Assembly: GCF_022581195.2 (NCBI RefSeq)
Contig: NC_061470.1
Location: 8,308,001 to 8,372,000 of the forward strand
DNA: 64,000 nucleotides
Source of the DNA: Helicoverpa zea
Lineage: Eukaryota > Arthropoda > Insecta > Lepidoptera > Noctuidae
Direction of reading: 5' to 3'
A program made the position numbers and the translations under genes. Under the pieces are notes generated by a model. It was not told where the DNA came from. It worked only from the letters and a program-made list of their open reading frames with translations, and did not search any database. Shown here piece after piece: positions 10,340 to 20,533 of this stretch; position 1 is the stretch's first letter, and each line of letters starts with the position of its first letter.

Positions 10340-13198
10340 TTATGTTTCTTCCTCATTTTCCTCTGCTTCTTTAAACGGATCCAGCATGGGTCCATCTTCA
10401 GGTTTTCTAATAACACCCATTTCCTCAGCTGCATTAAGACATTTCTGAGCATTTTCAATTGTCCTCTTTGCTTCTGGATCATCTAATTTTGTCAGAGCCA
10501 TTAATATTTCCATTATGTCAGTTTCAAAAACCTTTGCTGCAATATCTTTGTCACCAGATATTATGTTATAGAGCATGTATGTACCTCTGTATTGAATTTC
10601 TTTATTTGGATTAGCTAATAAGCATCTCAATGTTTCTGGCCAAACTTGAACATCTAATAATTTTCTGCAGCAAATTTTGCTCATAGAAGTTAATATGCAC
10701 AAGGCACCTGCAGCAGCCATTACAGTGTCCACATCTTCTTCTTGGCACAATAGATACAGGAATTTTGTTTTGTCATTGTTTCCTTCATAAGTTTTAATAA
10801 CATCTTCAGATTGAACTAGATTACAAATACATTGTGTGGCAGCTCTTAACAACATTTCATGATCTTCATACAAATAATGTTCAATTTTAGCAAGTCCTCC
10901 CTCTTTAAGTATTCTGTTTCTGGTAGATTCATTCATTCCAGCTAAATTGCAAAGTGCCATCATGGCCTCAAAGTTCTCCAAAGCAGAGCAGTCAGGATGC
11001 AGCAATGCCACAAGAGGCCTTACAACTTCCAAATTACGTTGGCCAGGGAAAGCTACTTCTGGATTAATAGTGATTCCAATACGTGCCAATGCCTGTGCTG
11101 CTTGTTTCTTGCCATTCTGAGTGCCCTCTAATGTCATAGGTAACAACACTTTAGCTCCACCTTGCTGTACAACTATTCCTCTAAGTTCTGGTAAACCACA
11201 AATGGCATTAAATACTCTTGCAATTAATTCTCTTGAATTATGACTCTCAGTTTTGGCTAGTGCAACCAAGCCTGAAGTTACACCAGCTTTGGCTAATACC
11301 GTTATCCTCTTGCTGACGAAATCTGGATCATCCAGTTCATGTGTTTCTGGTATATGATGCTTGGCAAACTTTGCAAGTTCCAACATCTCTGGCATAACCT
11401 CCTGCTTTTCATATGCATTACATAAATTCACTAAAGTAGTAACTACACCATAAAGACAAGACTGGTCACCACTTTTTGCTAATTCAATGAGAGCTTGGAG
11501 GGCAGCTTTGTCTTCAACAAGTTTTTCTTTTACATCAGCATCTAAAGTTAGATATGAGAGCCCTTCAGCTGCCCACTTTCTAACATCATTTTCTTTAGCA
11601 GGGTTAATTAGGAATTTTCTGCAAGCTTCTGCTAACTTTTTGGTTGAACCATCCGCAAAGGGGCGCACAGAAGCATCATCACCTCCAAAGCTGCCAACCT
11701 TGCACAGGCCTACTAATGCCCTTACTCTGACAGCATCATTTTTGCTCTGATACAGTTTTTTCAAAATATCAACTCCTTTGTCTATTATAGTCCTAGCTTT
11801 ATCTTTTTTAGAAGCAGCAGCCACCAAGCATTCGCAAGCTACTTTTTGTTGAAGGGGGTCTTCAGTCTGAGCCATGACCAAGATCATCTCAATAATACCT
11901 TCTTTTGATATAACATAGTTGCCAACATCAAGAGGACCTCTAAGTAAAGAGGTGATGGCAACAGTTACTCGAACCTTAGATTCCAAGTCAGGTGACATGA
12001 GCTTGTCTTTTACAAAGTCATCAACTTGATTATTGAATTTTTCTCTTGCTTCATCATAATACATATTTTCATAAATTCTTGACAGGCATGCAGCAGCTAT
12101 AGTGCTAGATGAAGGAGTGATGTTTAAAGCTGATTCATATTTGTACTCTTCCAACTCACTGCAAACCTCAAGCAACCTCTGCAATCCCTTAATTTCTACA
12201 AACCTTTCCGCCCAGTTGATTGCACTGAAATGGCAGTTTCTCATGATTAATTCAATAATTGCATCTCTGGCAAGTCCAGTGATGACTCTGTTTGTTATTG
12301 AGTAAGTAATGCAAGTAAGTAGAGTATCTATTTCACTTTTATATTCTTCACAGAGTTTAGGGTCTGGTTTAGAATCCTTTTTGTTATCCATTCCAGAAAA
12401 GGTATTCAACACAATTTGAAGACAGTATTGTGCTGCATTGACTCTTTCTTCATTGTCACTATCAATGACTTCTAGCAACCAAGGAATACCAACAATCTTG
12501 ATCACTGCTCTCGTTCTTTCAACGCTTCTCTTACAAAGATGGCTTATAACTCTTATCGCATTAACATATATATCAGAATGTTTCTCAACTTTAAGCAACT
12601 GTTGTATTTTATGAACTACACCATTTTTTAACATTATCTCGGCACCAGCATTTTCCTTAGCAAGCACCATCAGGTTAGACATAGCCTTTTCACGTTTTTC
12701 TAAATCTTCATTTAAGTTAAAGGCAAGTTTGAACATCTGCTCCACTTTATTACTAGTCTGCGCATTTTGCCTGGCTCTCTCCTGTACGACGGCGTATAAT
12801 CGAGTTAACACCGGTTGCACAGCTTTGTTGGAAGGATCTACAGTGAATATTGTTTTAGCATCGCGGTATGCTTCTTCAAACCTTTCCAAACATTCCAATG
12901 CTTGAGACCGTCGAAATAAGGCTTTTGGATCTTCCGGAACTATTCGTAAGGCTTCATCGCAGTCTTTGATTACTTTGTCATAGTCTTTAATCTTCAGATA
13001 AGCGGCGGCGCGGTTCTTGAGGTAAGTTGATAAGTTGCGGCTGTCTTTCTCGGCGAGGTCGACAGCCTTGCTGTATAGGGTGATCGCTTCTTCATAGTTC
13101 TCAACTTTAAAGGCTTCGTTACCTTTATTCTTGTAAGTTTCGGCTTCATCAACAGATACACCCATTGTTTCACAAGATTTGTTGAAATTATCACACAA
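10340..13198 (-). CDS. unc-45: UNC-45 myosin chaperone
   Basis: One uninterrupted frame of 952 residues, the normal full length for the family. Residues ~18-130 are three TPR repeats (AETYKNKGNEAFK ..., YLKNRAAAYLKIKDYDKVIK ..., ALFRRSQALECL ...), the Hsp90/Hsp70 C-terminus docking module. A central armadillo-like region follows, then the C-terminal UCS domain (about 530-935) that holds the myosin head. In animals UNC-45 folds and protects muscle and non-muscle myosin in the cytoplasm. The start is the first ATG (MCDNFNKSCET); the later MGVSVDEAETYK at residue 12 is an alternative. No intron is visible, unlike the neighbouring CCT6 and Pis. The gene is divergent from CCT6, with 582 bp between start codons. 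Confidence 0.96.
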   Translation of the reverse strand: MCDNFNKSCETMGVSVDEAETYKNKGNEAFKVENYEEAITLYSKAVDLAEKDSRNLSTYLKNRAAAYLKIKDYDKVIKDCDEALRIVPEDPKALFRRSQALECLERFEEAYRDAKTIFTVDPSNKAVQPVLTRLYAVVQERARQNAQTSNKVEQMFKLAFNLNEDLEKREKAMSNLMVLAKENAGAEIMLKNGVVHKIQQLLKVEKHSDIYVNAIRVISHLCKRSVERTRAVIKIVGIPWLLEVIDSDNEERVNAAQYCLQIVLNTFSGMDNKKDSKPDPKLCEEYKSEIDTLLTCITYSITNRVITGLARDAIIELIMRNCHFSAINWAERFVEIKGLQRLLEVCSELEEYKYESALNITPSSSTIAAACLSRIYENMYYDEAREKFNNQVDDFVKDKLMSPDLESKVRVTVAITSLLRGPLDVGNYVISKEGIIEMILVMAQTEDPLQQKVACECLVAAASKKDKARTIIDKGVDILKKLYQSKNDAVRVRALVGLCKVGSFGGDDASVRPFADGSTKKLAEACRKFLINPAKENDVRKWAAEGLSYLTLDADVKEKLVEDKAALQALIELAKSGDQSCLYGVVTTLVNLCNAYEKQEVMPEMLELAKFAKHHIPETHELDDPDFVSKRITVLAKAGVTSGLVALAKTESHNSRELIARVFNAICGLPELRGIVVQQGGAKVLLPMTLEGTQNGKKQAAQALARIGITINPEVAFPGQRNLEVVRPLVALLHPDCSALENFEAMMALCNLAGMNESTRNRILKEGGLAKIEHYLYEDHEMLLRAATQCICNLVQSEDVIKTYEGNNDKTKFLYLLCQEEDVDTVMAAAGALCILTSMSKICCRKLLDVQVWPETLRCLLANPNKEIQYRGTYMLYNIISGDKDIAAKVFETDIMEILMALTKLDDPEAKRTIENAQKCLNAAEEMGVIRKPEDGPMLDPFKEAEENEEET

Positions 13199-13780
13199 TA
13201 TTACTTCAGCAACACTTTTATACCTTGCTTTAAGATTGTTCTAGCAAATGCTGGTAAGTTCATCTCAAATACCCATATGAACTAAAATAGAAATTTATTT
13301 TTGTACTTCATATTGTCGGCTGAAAGAAAGACGACTCCAGACAAGTTGGTGTAAGTGAATGAGATAGATATAGACCATAGATTATAAACACAAAATAGAG
13401 ACATAACTAAATCCGCAGATATCCGCAATAATCCGTACAAGTATAAAAAGTGAAAATCAGTGATCAAACCTTTGTTGTCCGGCCCCTGACAGTGATTCTT
13501 AATAAAAGATTTCTCTGTCTAAAGAAAATCTGGAAATAGTTTAGTATATTAGTCATATATAACAAGAAATTGGTCGGATATTCGAAACAGGCAAGACAAA
13601 ACTATAAACAACTAGACATTTTTCTTCTGTGTACATAAAATCATTCGTTTAATTCACTCAGAGTGACAATTTTTTATTCTACCATTCATTCATTTTCTCG
13701 TTGAACATCTCCCAAGATATTGCAGTTTGTTATCCGCGTGTTCAAATTTTCTGAAATTGTAAAACAATTAAGGTTCAATA
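13199..13780. promoter_or_regulatory. Divergent promoter region of unc-45 and CCT6
   Basis: The 582 bp between the start codons of two oppositely oriented chaperone genes must hold both promoters and 5' UTRs unless upstream exons exist elsewhere. I see no TATA box I would trust and no clean heat-shock element; AATTTTCTGAAATTG near 13746 is only a loose inverted TTC/GAA pair. The CCT6 start context (TTCAATAATGG) is a good animal start. The sequence is AT-rich with no repeat recognised. Confidence 0.55.
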
Positions 13781-16227
13781 ATGGCTGCAATCAGTTTATT
13801 AAACCCCAAAGCTGAATTAGCGAGGGCTTCACAAGCTCTGGCTGTAAATATTTCTGCAGCAAAAGGAATTCAAGATGTCATGAGAACTAACCTAGGACCC
13901 AAAGGGACAATGAAAATGTAAGAAAAATACTGTTATTACGCTATTTCGTAGTTCAAAGACTATTTCCAATATTTATTTTCATGTAGATTACCCTTACCCA
14001 TTTCATAGATTTGGAAAAATGTTATCAGTTTACGATTTATTGTCATTTCTAAAGTCATATGATCGCGATTTAGATTTTTTGGTACATTGTGTTCTTTGAT
14101 GAAAATGAACCGAAATATCATGAGACGCATTAAAAATGTATTTAAATGAATTTCAGGTTGGTATCTGGAGCTGGTGACATTAAGATAACTAAAGATGGCA
14201 ATGTCCTGCTACATGAAATGCAAATCCAGCACCCGACTGCTTCGCTGATTGCTCGCGCTTCCACCGCCCAAGATGATGCCACTGGAGACGGAACCACCTC
14301 TACTGTCTTACTTATTGGAGAACTGCTGAAACAAGCAGATATCTACATCAGCGAAGGTACATTTCAGAACCTATCCTTTATTCTTTATATAAAAGGGAAT
14401 GTTAATTTTTACTAAATAACTCTGAAACAATGTATTACTGAAATCTTAATTTTTCTACACAGGTTTGCACCCTAGGATCCTCACAGAAGGCTTTGACCTG
14501 GCTCGTGCGAAGGCTCTTGAAGTGCTGGACTCAATTAAGTTGCCCATTGAAGTGAAGCGTGAAAACCTGCTCGATGTTGCCCGTACATCTCTCAAGACTA
14601 AGGTAGGTATTTTTTTTAGATCGGCAGATATGGTCACACAATTTTTAATATTGTTTGATGTTTTTACTGTAACTTTTCTATTCTTATTGGCAAACAATAT
14701 AATAAATGAATTAAGAAAATTTATTGGCAGAAACACAATTTTTTTTTATAGTTAGATGTTTTTTTTATGGAGGTATAACTATTTTGTTAAAATAGATGAA
14801 TTAAAAAAATACATTTATTTTTTTATAAATTATTATAATATCCTCTATCCAGGTCCACGCTAGCTTAGCTGATGTGCTGACTGATGCCTGTGTGGATGCA
14901 GTACTGACCATTCGCATACAAGACAAACCTGCTGACTTGCACATGGTAGAAATCATGGAAATGCAGCACAAGACTGCTACAGAGACCACACTTGTTAAAG
15001 GTGAGTCATCATTATAGCTATAAATATACATGTCATCATTTGATTCAATAATAATTATAATTTTTATTGTACAGAGTTTTTCATAAGAATACTGTTCATA
15101 ATAACTAGCTCAAATATAATTTCTTTCTTTAGGTTTGGTCCTGGACCATGGAACCCGTCACCCTGACATGCCCAAACGTGTTGAAAATGCCTACATCCTC
15201 ACATGCAACATTTCTCTTGAATATGAGAAGACCGAGGTTAACTCTGGATTCTTCTACAAGTCTGCTGAGGACAGGGAGAAGTTGATCGCTGCTGAACGTG
15301 ACTTCATTGATCAACGAGTTAAGAAGGTATGCATCATAGCCAGTAACTTATAAACTGATTGCTAATCATAAATTTTCCCTACACAAAAGGTCCAATAGTT
15401 TAGCAAAAACAGCAGTGTTTTGATCACTAAGCTATCTTATTTTGTTACAGATCATTGAATTGAAGAAGAAGGTCTGTGATGGCACTGACAAGCACTTTGT
15501 TGTCATCAATCAGAAAGGTATTGACCCCTTGTCTCTGGACGCATTCGCCAAGGAGGGCATTATGGGTTTGCGCAGAGCTAAGAGGCGTAACATGGAACGT
15601 CTCGCGCTGGCGTGTGGCGGTGTCGCCATGAACTCCGTCGACGGTCTGTCTGAAGAATGTCTTGGTTATGCTGGTCTTGTTTACGAACATATTCTTGGCG
15701 AGGAAAAGTATACCTTTGTAGAAGAGTGCAAGAATCCCCAATCTGTTACAATTCTCATCAAGGGACCCAACAAGCACACTCTGGCTCAAATCAAGGACGC
15801 TGTTCGTGACGGCCTCCGCGCCATCAACAACGCTATCGAAGATAAATGCGTGATTCCCGGCGCTAGTGCTTTCGAGATCAAGGCTAACATGGAGTTACTG
15901 AAATACAAGGACACCGTAAAGGGAAAGGCTCGTCTAGGAATCCAAGCATACGCCGAAGCTTTACTGGTTATTCCTAAGACTTTGGCTATTAACTCTGGTT
16001 ATGATGCGCAAGACACTATCGTAAAGCTTCAAGAAGAGTCGCGCTTGAGCCCCGACCCGATCGGTCTGGACTTGAGTACCGGCGAAGCTATTAAACCTAC
16101 AGACTTGGGTATCATAGACAACTATGTCGTCAAGAAACAAATCATCAACTCCTGCTCCGTTATTGCCAGTAACCTCCTCCTCGTTGACGAGATTATGAGA
16201 GCGGGCATGAGCAGTCTGAAAGGATAA
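13781..16227 (+). CDS. CCT6: T-complex protein 1 subunit zeta (CCT6)
   Basis: Six exons: 13781-13917, 14157-14356, 14463-14602, 14853-15000, 15133-15326 and 15451-16227, all GT-AG with matching phases, giving 531 residues, the family length. Visible group II chaperonin landmarks are LGPKGTMKML at the first junction, the ATP-site loop GDGTTST (89-95), GGVAMNSV in the intermediate/apical part, and the C-terminal VDEIMRAGMSSLKG. CCT6 is one of eight subunits of the cytosolic TRiC/CCT double ring that folds actin, tubulin and other proteins. Exon 6 alone carries half the protein. The introns are short (~100-250 bp). An AATAAA lies at 16418-16423. The gene is head-to-head with unc-45 and tail-to-tail with Pis. 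Confidence 0.97.
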
Positions 16228-16417
16228 TCATAGATTATTTTAGCTTTGAGAATATGCTAAGAATACAGCTATCCTCTAATTTCAACAATAATATTAACTT
16301 AGTATTATTTCACAATTGCTTTTGCATCTATGTAACGTTTATTTTAAAATACACGTGCTTGTTGAAGTAACAAGAAAATTAACTATGTAATAATATTTTC
16401 TTTATTGCTATAAACTT

Positions 16418-16423
16418 AATAAA
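16418..16423 (+). terminator. Polyadenylation signal of CCT6
   Basis: A perfect AATAAA about 190 bases after the CCT6 stop codon, in an AT-rich 3' UTR. No closer perfect signal was seen on this strand, so it is the likely main 3' end. Confidence 0.6.
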
Positions 16424-16779
16424 TACCTATATAATTACTAATGAACTGTTTCATTTCAATTTCTTATCATCGACGAACTCCGCCGCAGTTGGGGAAGGAA
16501 TAAAAGTTTATTCTATTATTTTTCAGACATTTATTGGGGTTCAACATTAATATAATTACATATTTTCGTATCAGCCTAGTATGTTCCTTTATTAATTATG
16601 GAGAATTGGAGATCTTTTTATTATGTAGCATATAACAAATAGAGTTAAATATAGGTACATAGCAACAAACATTATTTTTATTTACCATAAATAAGATCTC
16701 ACCACTCTAGTTTCGAAATAAATAATACCTGTTTAACCATAATAAATTCCCCAAATTATTCCTTTACTGGGTAGGTTTC

Positions 16780-18744
16780 AACATACCAGCCCCGAGGCTA
16801 TTATTAAAGCCTTTAAAGATCTTAAAATAAAATCAACAGAAGATCTGTGGGGTATGTCTGTCAAGGTATGTAGGTCAATTATTGAAACAATTGCACCTTA
16901 TTTAACTTACATATTTAATGTTAGCGTAGACCAAGGCGTGTTTCCTGACTTAATGAAACACAGCAAAGTAGTTCCTTTATTCAAATCGGGAAATAGTAAG
17001 GAATCGAATAACTACAGACCCGTTTCTGTCTTACCGGTTCTCAGCAAGGTATTTGAAAAGTTGATGCTTGAACAGATGTTGCGCCATTTCAATAAAAACT
17101 CCATCTTTCACAAAGAACAATACGGTTTCACTAAAGGTCGCTGTACAACCGATGCTGGTGTAACTTTGATCAAGCACATCTTTAAGGCTTGGGAGGAAGC
17201 TGAAGACTCTATTGGAATCTTCTGCGATCTCTCAAAAGCGTTTGACTGTGTAAATCACGAAACGCTTTTGCGAAAGCTAGAGCATTACGGAATAAGAGAT
17301 ACTTCTCTCCAGCTGTTAAAATCATATCTAAATGGTCGGCAACTTAAAGTTCAAGTAAACGGCGTAAATTCACGAGGTTCAGTGATGGCAATGGGCGTAC
17401 CACAAGGTTCTATATTAGGTCCGTTCCTCTTTTTAGTTTACATAAATGATTTGCCCTACTTATTTGATAATCAACCTAAAATGGTGTTGTTTGCCGATGA
17501 CACTTCTCTTATTTTTAATATTGATCGACGTAGACGTACCTTAGACGACGTAAACAATTCCATTCTCCAGGTTCAAAATTGGTTCAACGCAAATAACTTG
17601 GCTCTTAATGAAAAAAAAACAAAATGCATTCGATTTTCATTGCCAAATGTAAAAAGTAGTGAATGTGACATTATACTTAATAGTGAAAAACTAGAATTTA
17701 TAAATCAAACAGTTTTCCTGGGAATCACTCTTGACAAAAAACTACAGTGGGGACCCCACATTACATCTCTTGCGGGTCGTCTTAGCTCGGCCGCCTATGC
17801 TATCAGAAAGATGAGGCAGCTAGCGGACGTAGAAACAGCTAGACTGGTATATTTTAGTTACTTCCACAGCATCATGTCGTACGGCATTCTGCTGTGGGGA
17901 CGAGCTGCTGACATTGAATGCATATTTATCTTGCAAAAGCGAGCTGTCAGAGCTATGTACAACTTACGTAGTCGTGAATCTCTTAGGGAACTGTTTAAAA
18001 AAATTAATATCATGACCGTACCTTGCCAATTTATTTATGAAAATATCATGTATGTTAGGAAAAACTTACATTTGTTTGAAAAAATATGTGATAGACATAA
18101 TTATAACACTAGAAATAAAAATAAGATAGCTATCCCGCAGTTTAGATTATCTAAAGTACATACATCTTTCATGGGATATTGTGTCAAATGTTATAATAAA
18201 ATACCAGACAACATTCTGGAACTAAATGACATGCGGTTTAAAACTCATATAAAAGCCACACTTTGTAAGCAAGCATATTATAAATTAGAAGATTACATTC
18301 AAGATAAAAATGCTTGGAAACATGCTGGTCCTGCTCCATAGGACATACTGACAATATCTAATTAATTAACAAATTAAAATTACACCAGCAAATAAAATTG
18401 TATTCATCCTTTGATTATTTGTTTGTAACTTTGTACCAAAATATAAACCAATTTGTAAATGTGAACACCATGTAGCATGTTAATTGTCACTTTATCCTCA
18501 TTTGTCTTTGCGATTCTACATGATCTTCGCATGCTTTTACTGTATGTATCAATACATACAAATTGTAATACTATATTATTTTTAAAAAGAGTAACCATGG
18601 AGTTTCTTGCCCGTTCTTCTCCATAGGAAGCTACTTTTGGAATGGGCAACTAGAATCAAACTTAGTTATAATTTTGACGTTCATAAGTGCTTGTAAAGGC
18701 CTAAATGAAATAAATGATTTGACTTTGACTTTGACTTTGACTTT
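16780..18744 (+). mobile_element. 5'-truncated CR1/Jockey-type LINE with intact reverse transcriptase frame
   Basis: Homology starts near 16780 (in frame PEAIIKAFKDLKIKSTEDLW, before the first ATG at 16854). It runs open to 18341 (495 codons from that ATG), then continues through the 3' UTR shared with 1-1005, ending in a TTTGAC tandem tail. Reverse transcriptase motifs in order: VVPLFKSGN and NNYRPVSVLPVLSK (about residues 40-65), FCDLSKAFDCVNHETLL, MGVPQGSILGPFLFLVYINDL, and the catalytic MVLFADDTSLIF (about 225). The YADD-type box reads FADD. The endonuclease half and ORF1 are absent, so it cannot move alone. The lack of stops suggests a fairly young insertion. It lies between the 3' ends of CCT6 and Pis. 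No target duplication was found. Confidence 0.9.
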
Positions 18745-20533
18745 GGTAACTGGAAGAGCAACAACTTATTTATAGATACAGAAGAATAATTTGTGATGAT
18801 CATTGTTACATATTTATCGATTACGTTAAATCCATACACATTCGTAAAAATAAAACATTTTTTATTAATAAAGTTAACTGTTATTACCTTTTAGTTATAC
18901 AGCATAAAACTTAACTTTTTTTAAACCACAATATACTACTTAAATAGGTAAAATTAAATGAATATTAAAAAAAACTAAAGGCCATAATATAAAAAAGGTG
19001 CAATATATTTTTTACAACATAAAGTTGAAGGTACACTCCATTCTTTTAATCCCTTCCATGGTGGCTGGAATGTACTAAGGAATATACATAATAAAAAATA
19101 GAAGGTTCCTTAAAGTAAAGTATAAAAATAAAAATGTACATTAAATGCGATTAACATAGTATTGCAACTTTTCCTGACAAGATGGAACTACAACAGATGC
19201 AAAAAAATATTAAAATAGGAAGTAATAACATTTATCACATTCAATAACAACACAGAATAGCTACTATTATTTCACAAAGACTTCACATTTAATATTAAAT
19301 AAATATTTGTTCTGGTCATCTTACAAAGAATCTTACTCCCGACTCGAAGAGAGAAGTCCTAGTTTTCTACAGGACTTTGGAGGGGTTCACATGACGTTTA
19401 ATTTTAAGCCTAATTTAAATTCGAAATACATCAGATGAGAGATACGCCATCAATATCATTGCATGTCAATAATATCAGTAGCCATACCTATAAATACACA
19501 AAACTTATAAAATACTTCACAAATGTCTATAATGTTGACTGTAAATAAGTAGAGATCACCATTCCTCTGACAATAATAATTACAGTTGAAAGGGCAGTTT
19601 CACTCTTACACATACAAGTAAAACGCTTTCAAACTAGCGGATTTTACGTGCGGTAGTAATTTTTGAACAATTGACAGCTGCGGGCTTGCGCCGTTCATAC
19701 GCGCAACGAAATCCGCTAGCGTGAAACCGCTGTAATTAGACCACCAATACAACCAGACAACAGGTTCAAATATAAAATAAATATATTTATTTGAAGACAG
19801 GGTGGTAAAAACGTATACAATGTAAGTGTAGTAAGTATTTTTTATATTAAATATTTTTTTATTATTTTATCTTTTTTATTATACACCATGCTCCCTTCTA
19901 CCCAATCGTTTTAGGCGAAATTTTGCTAATAGCCCTCGTATTTTGCGAGTTTCTGATTTGTTTGTCACTTAGGATAATAAAAGATCTTAGATCTTAAAGA
20001 ACATACATACACTGCAATGTGAGCCACAAGGTAGTTCTTGGCTTATGAGTTAGTATTTATTTTAGCGATGTTTAAAATAGTTAATGATTGATTGCAGTTT
20101 CTGATTCACTTATAGTCAAATATTTTAAGTGAGAACATACATACAAAGAAAGGTGCGTATGTGGTGTGGTGCACATACATACAGTTCACAAAGTTCTGAC
20201 TAACACATAAAAAGCCTATACCAACACCAAAAATATACAATCAACATGATTATAAAATAATTCTACCACATAACAGATTTCGTAAAAAAAATTGCTTTGG
20301 TTACAAAAATAATAACAAATAAATATGTAGCCAAAAGCAGATTATTAATATTTCTGTTGTACTGAGATAAACTCGTGACTAGGTTTTGTAACTATTTTTT
20401 TCATCATAAGATGCACATCAACTTCTTTATTATTACATTCATAAAAAGGAGTATTTTCAACAAAACTTTTGAACTTATTATAATCTACAATGATATTAAT
20501 ATTCTGCTCATGAGCCATTTGTACTGAAAGTAC
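18745..20533. other. Non-coding stretch and Pis 3' side
   Basis: No gene is recognised. AT-rich. Around 19591-19730 a loose inverted pair (CAGTTTCAC ... CTAGCGGATTT against AAATCCGCTAGCGTGAAACCGCTG) hints at another short transposon derivative, but its ends are not clean. The right end holds the Pis 3' UTR: an AATAAA on the minus strand lies at 20426-20431, about 100 bases after the Pis stop codon. Confidence 0.4.

Noticed and set aside
13740..13765. Possible heat-shock element in the unc-45/CCT6 promoter
   Set aside because: The TTC/GAA blocks are not spaced as in a heat-shock element (needs nTTCnnGAAn-type units).
18716..18744. Short tandem TTTGAC repeat, considered as a CRISPR-like or satellite array
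   Set aside because: It is the 3' tail of the LINE; unit and position match the LINE copy at the left edge.
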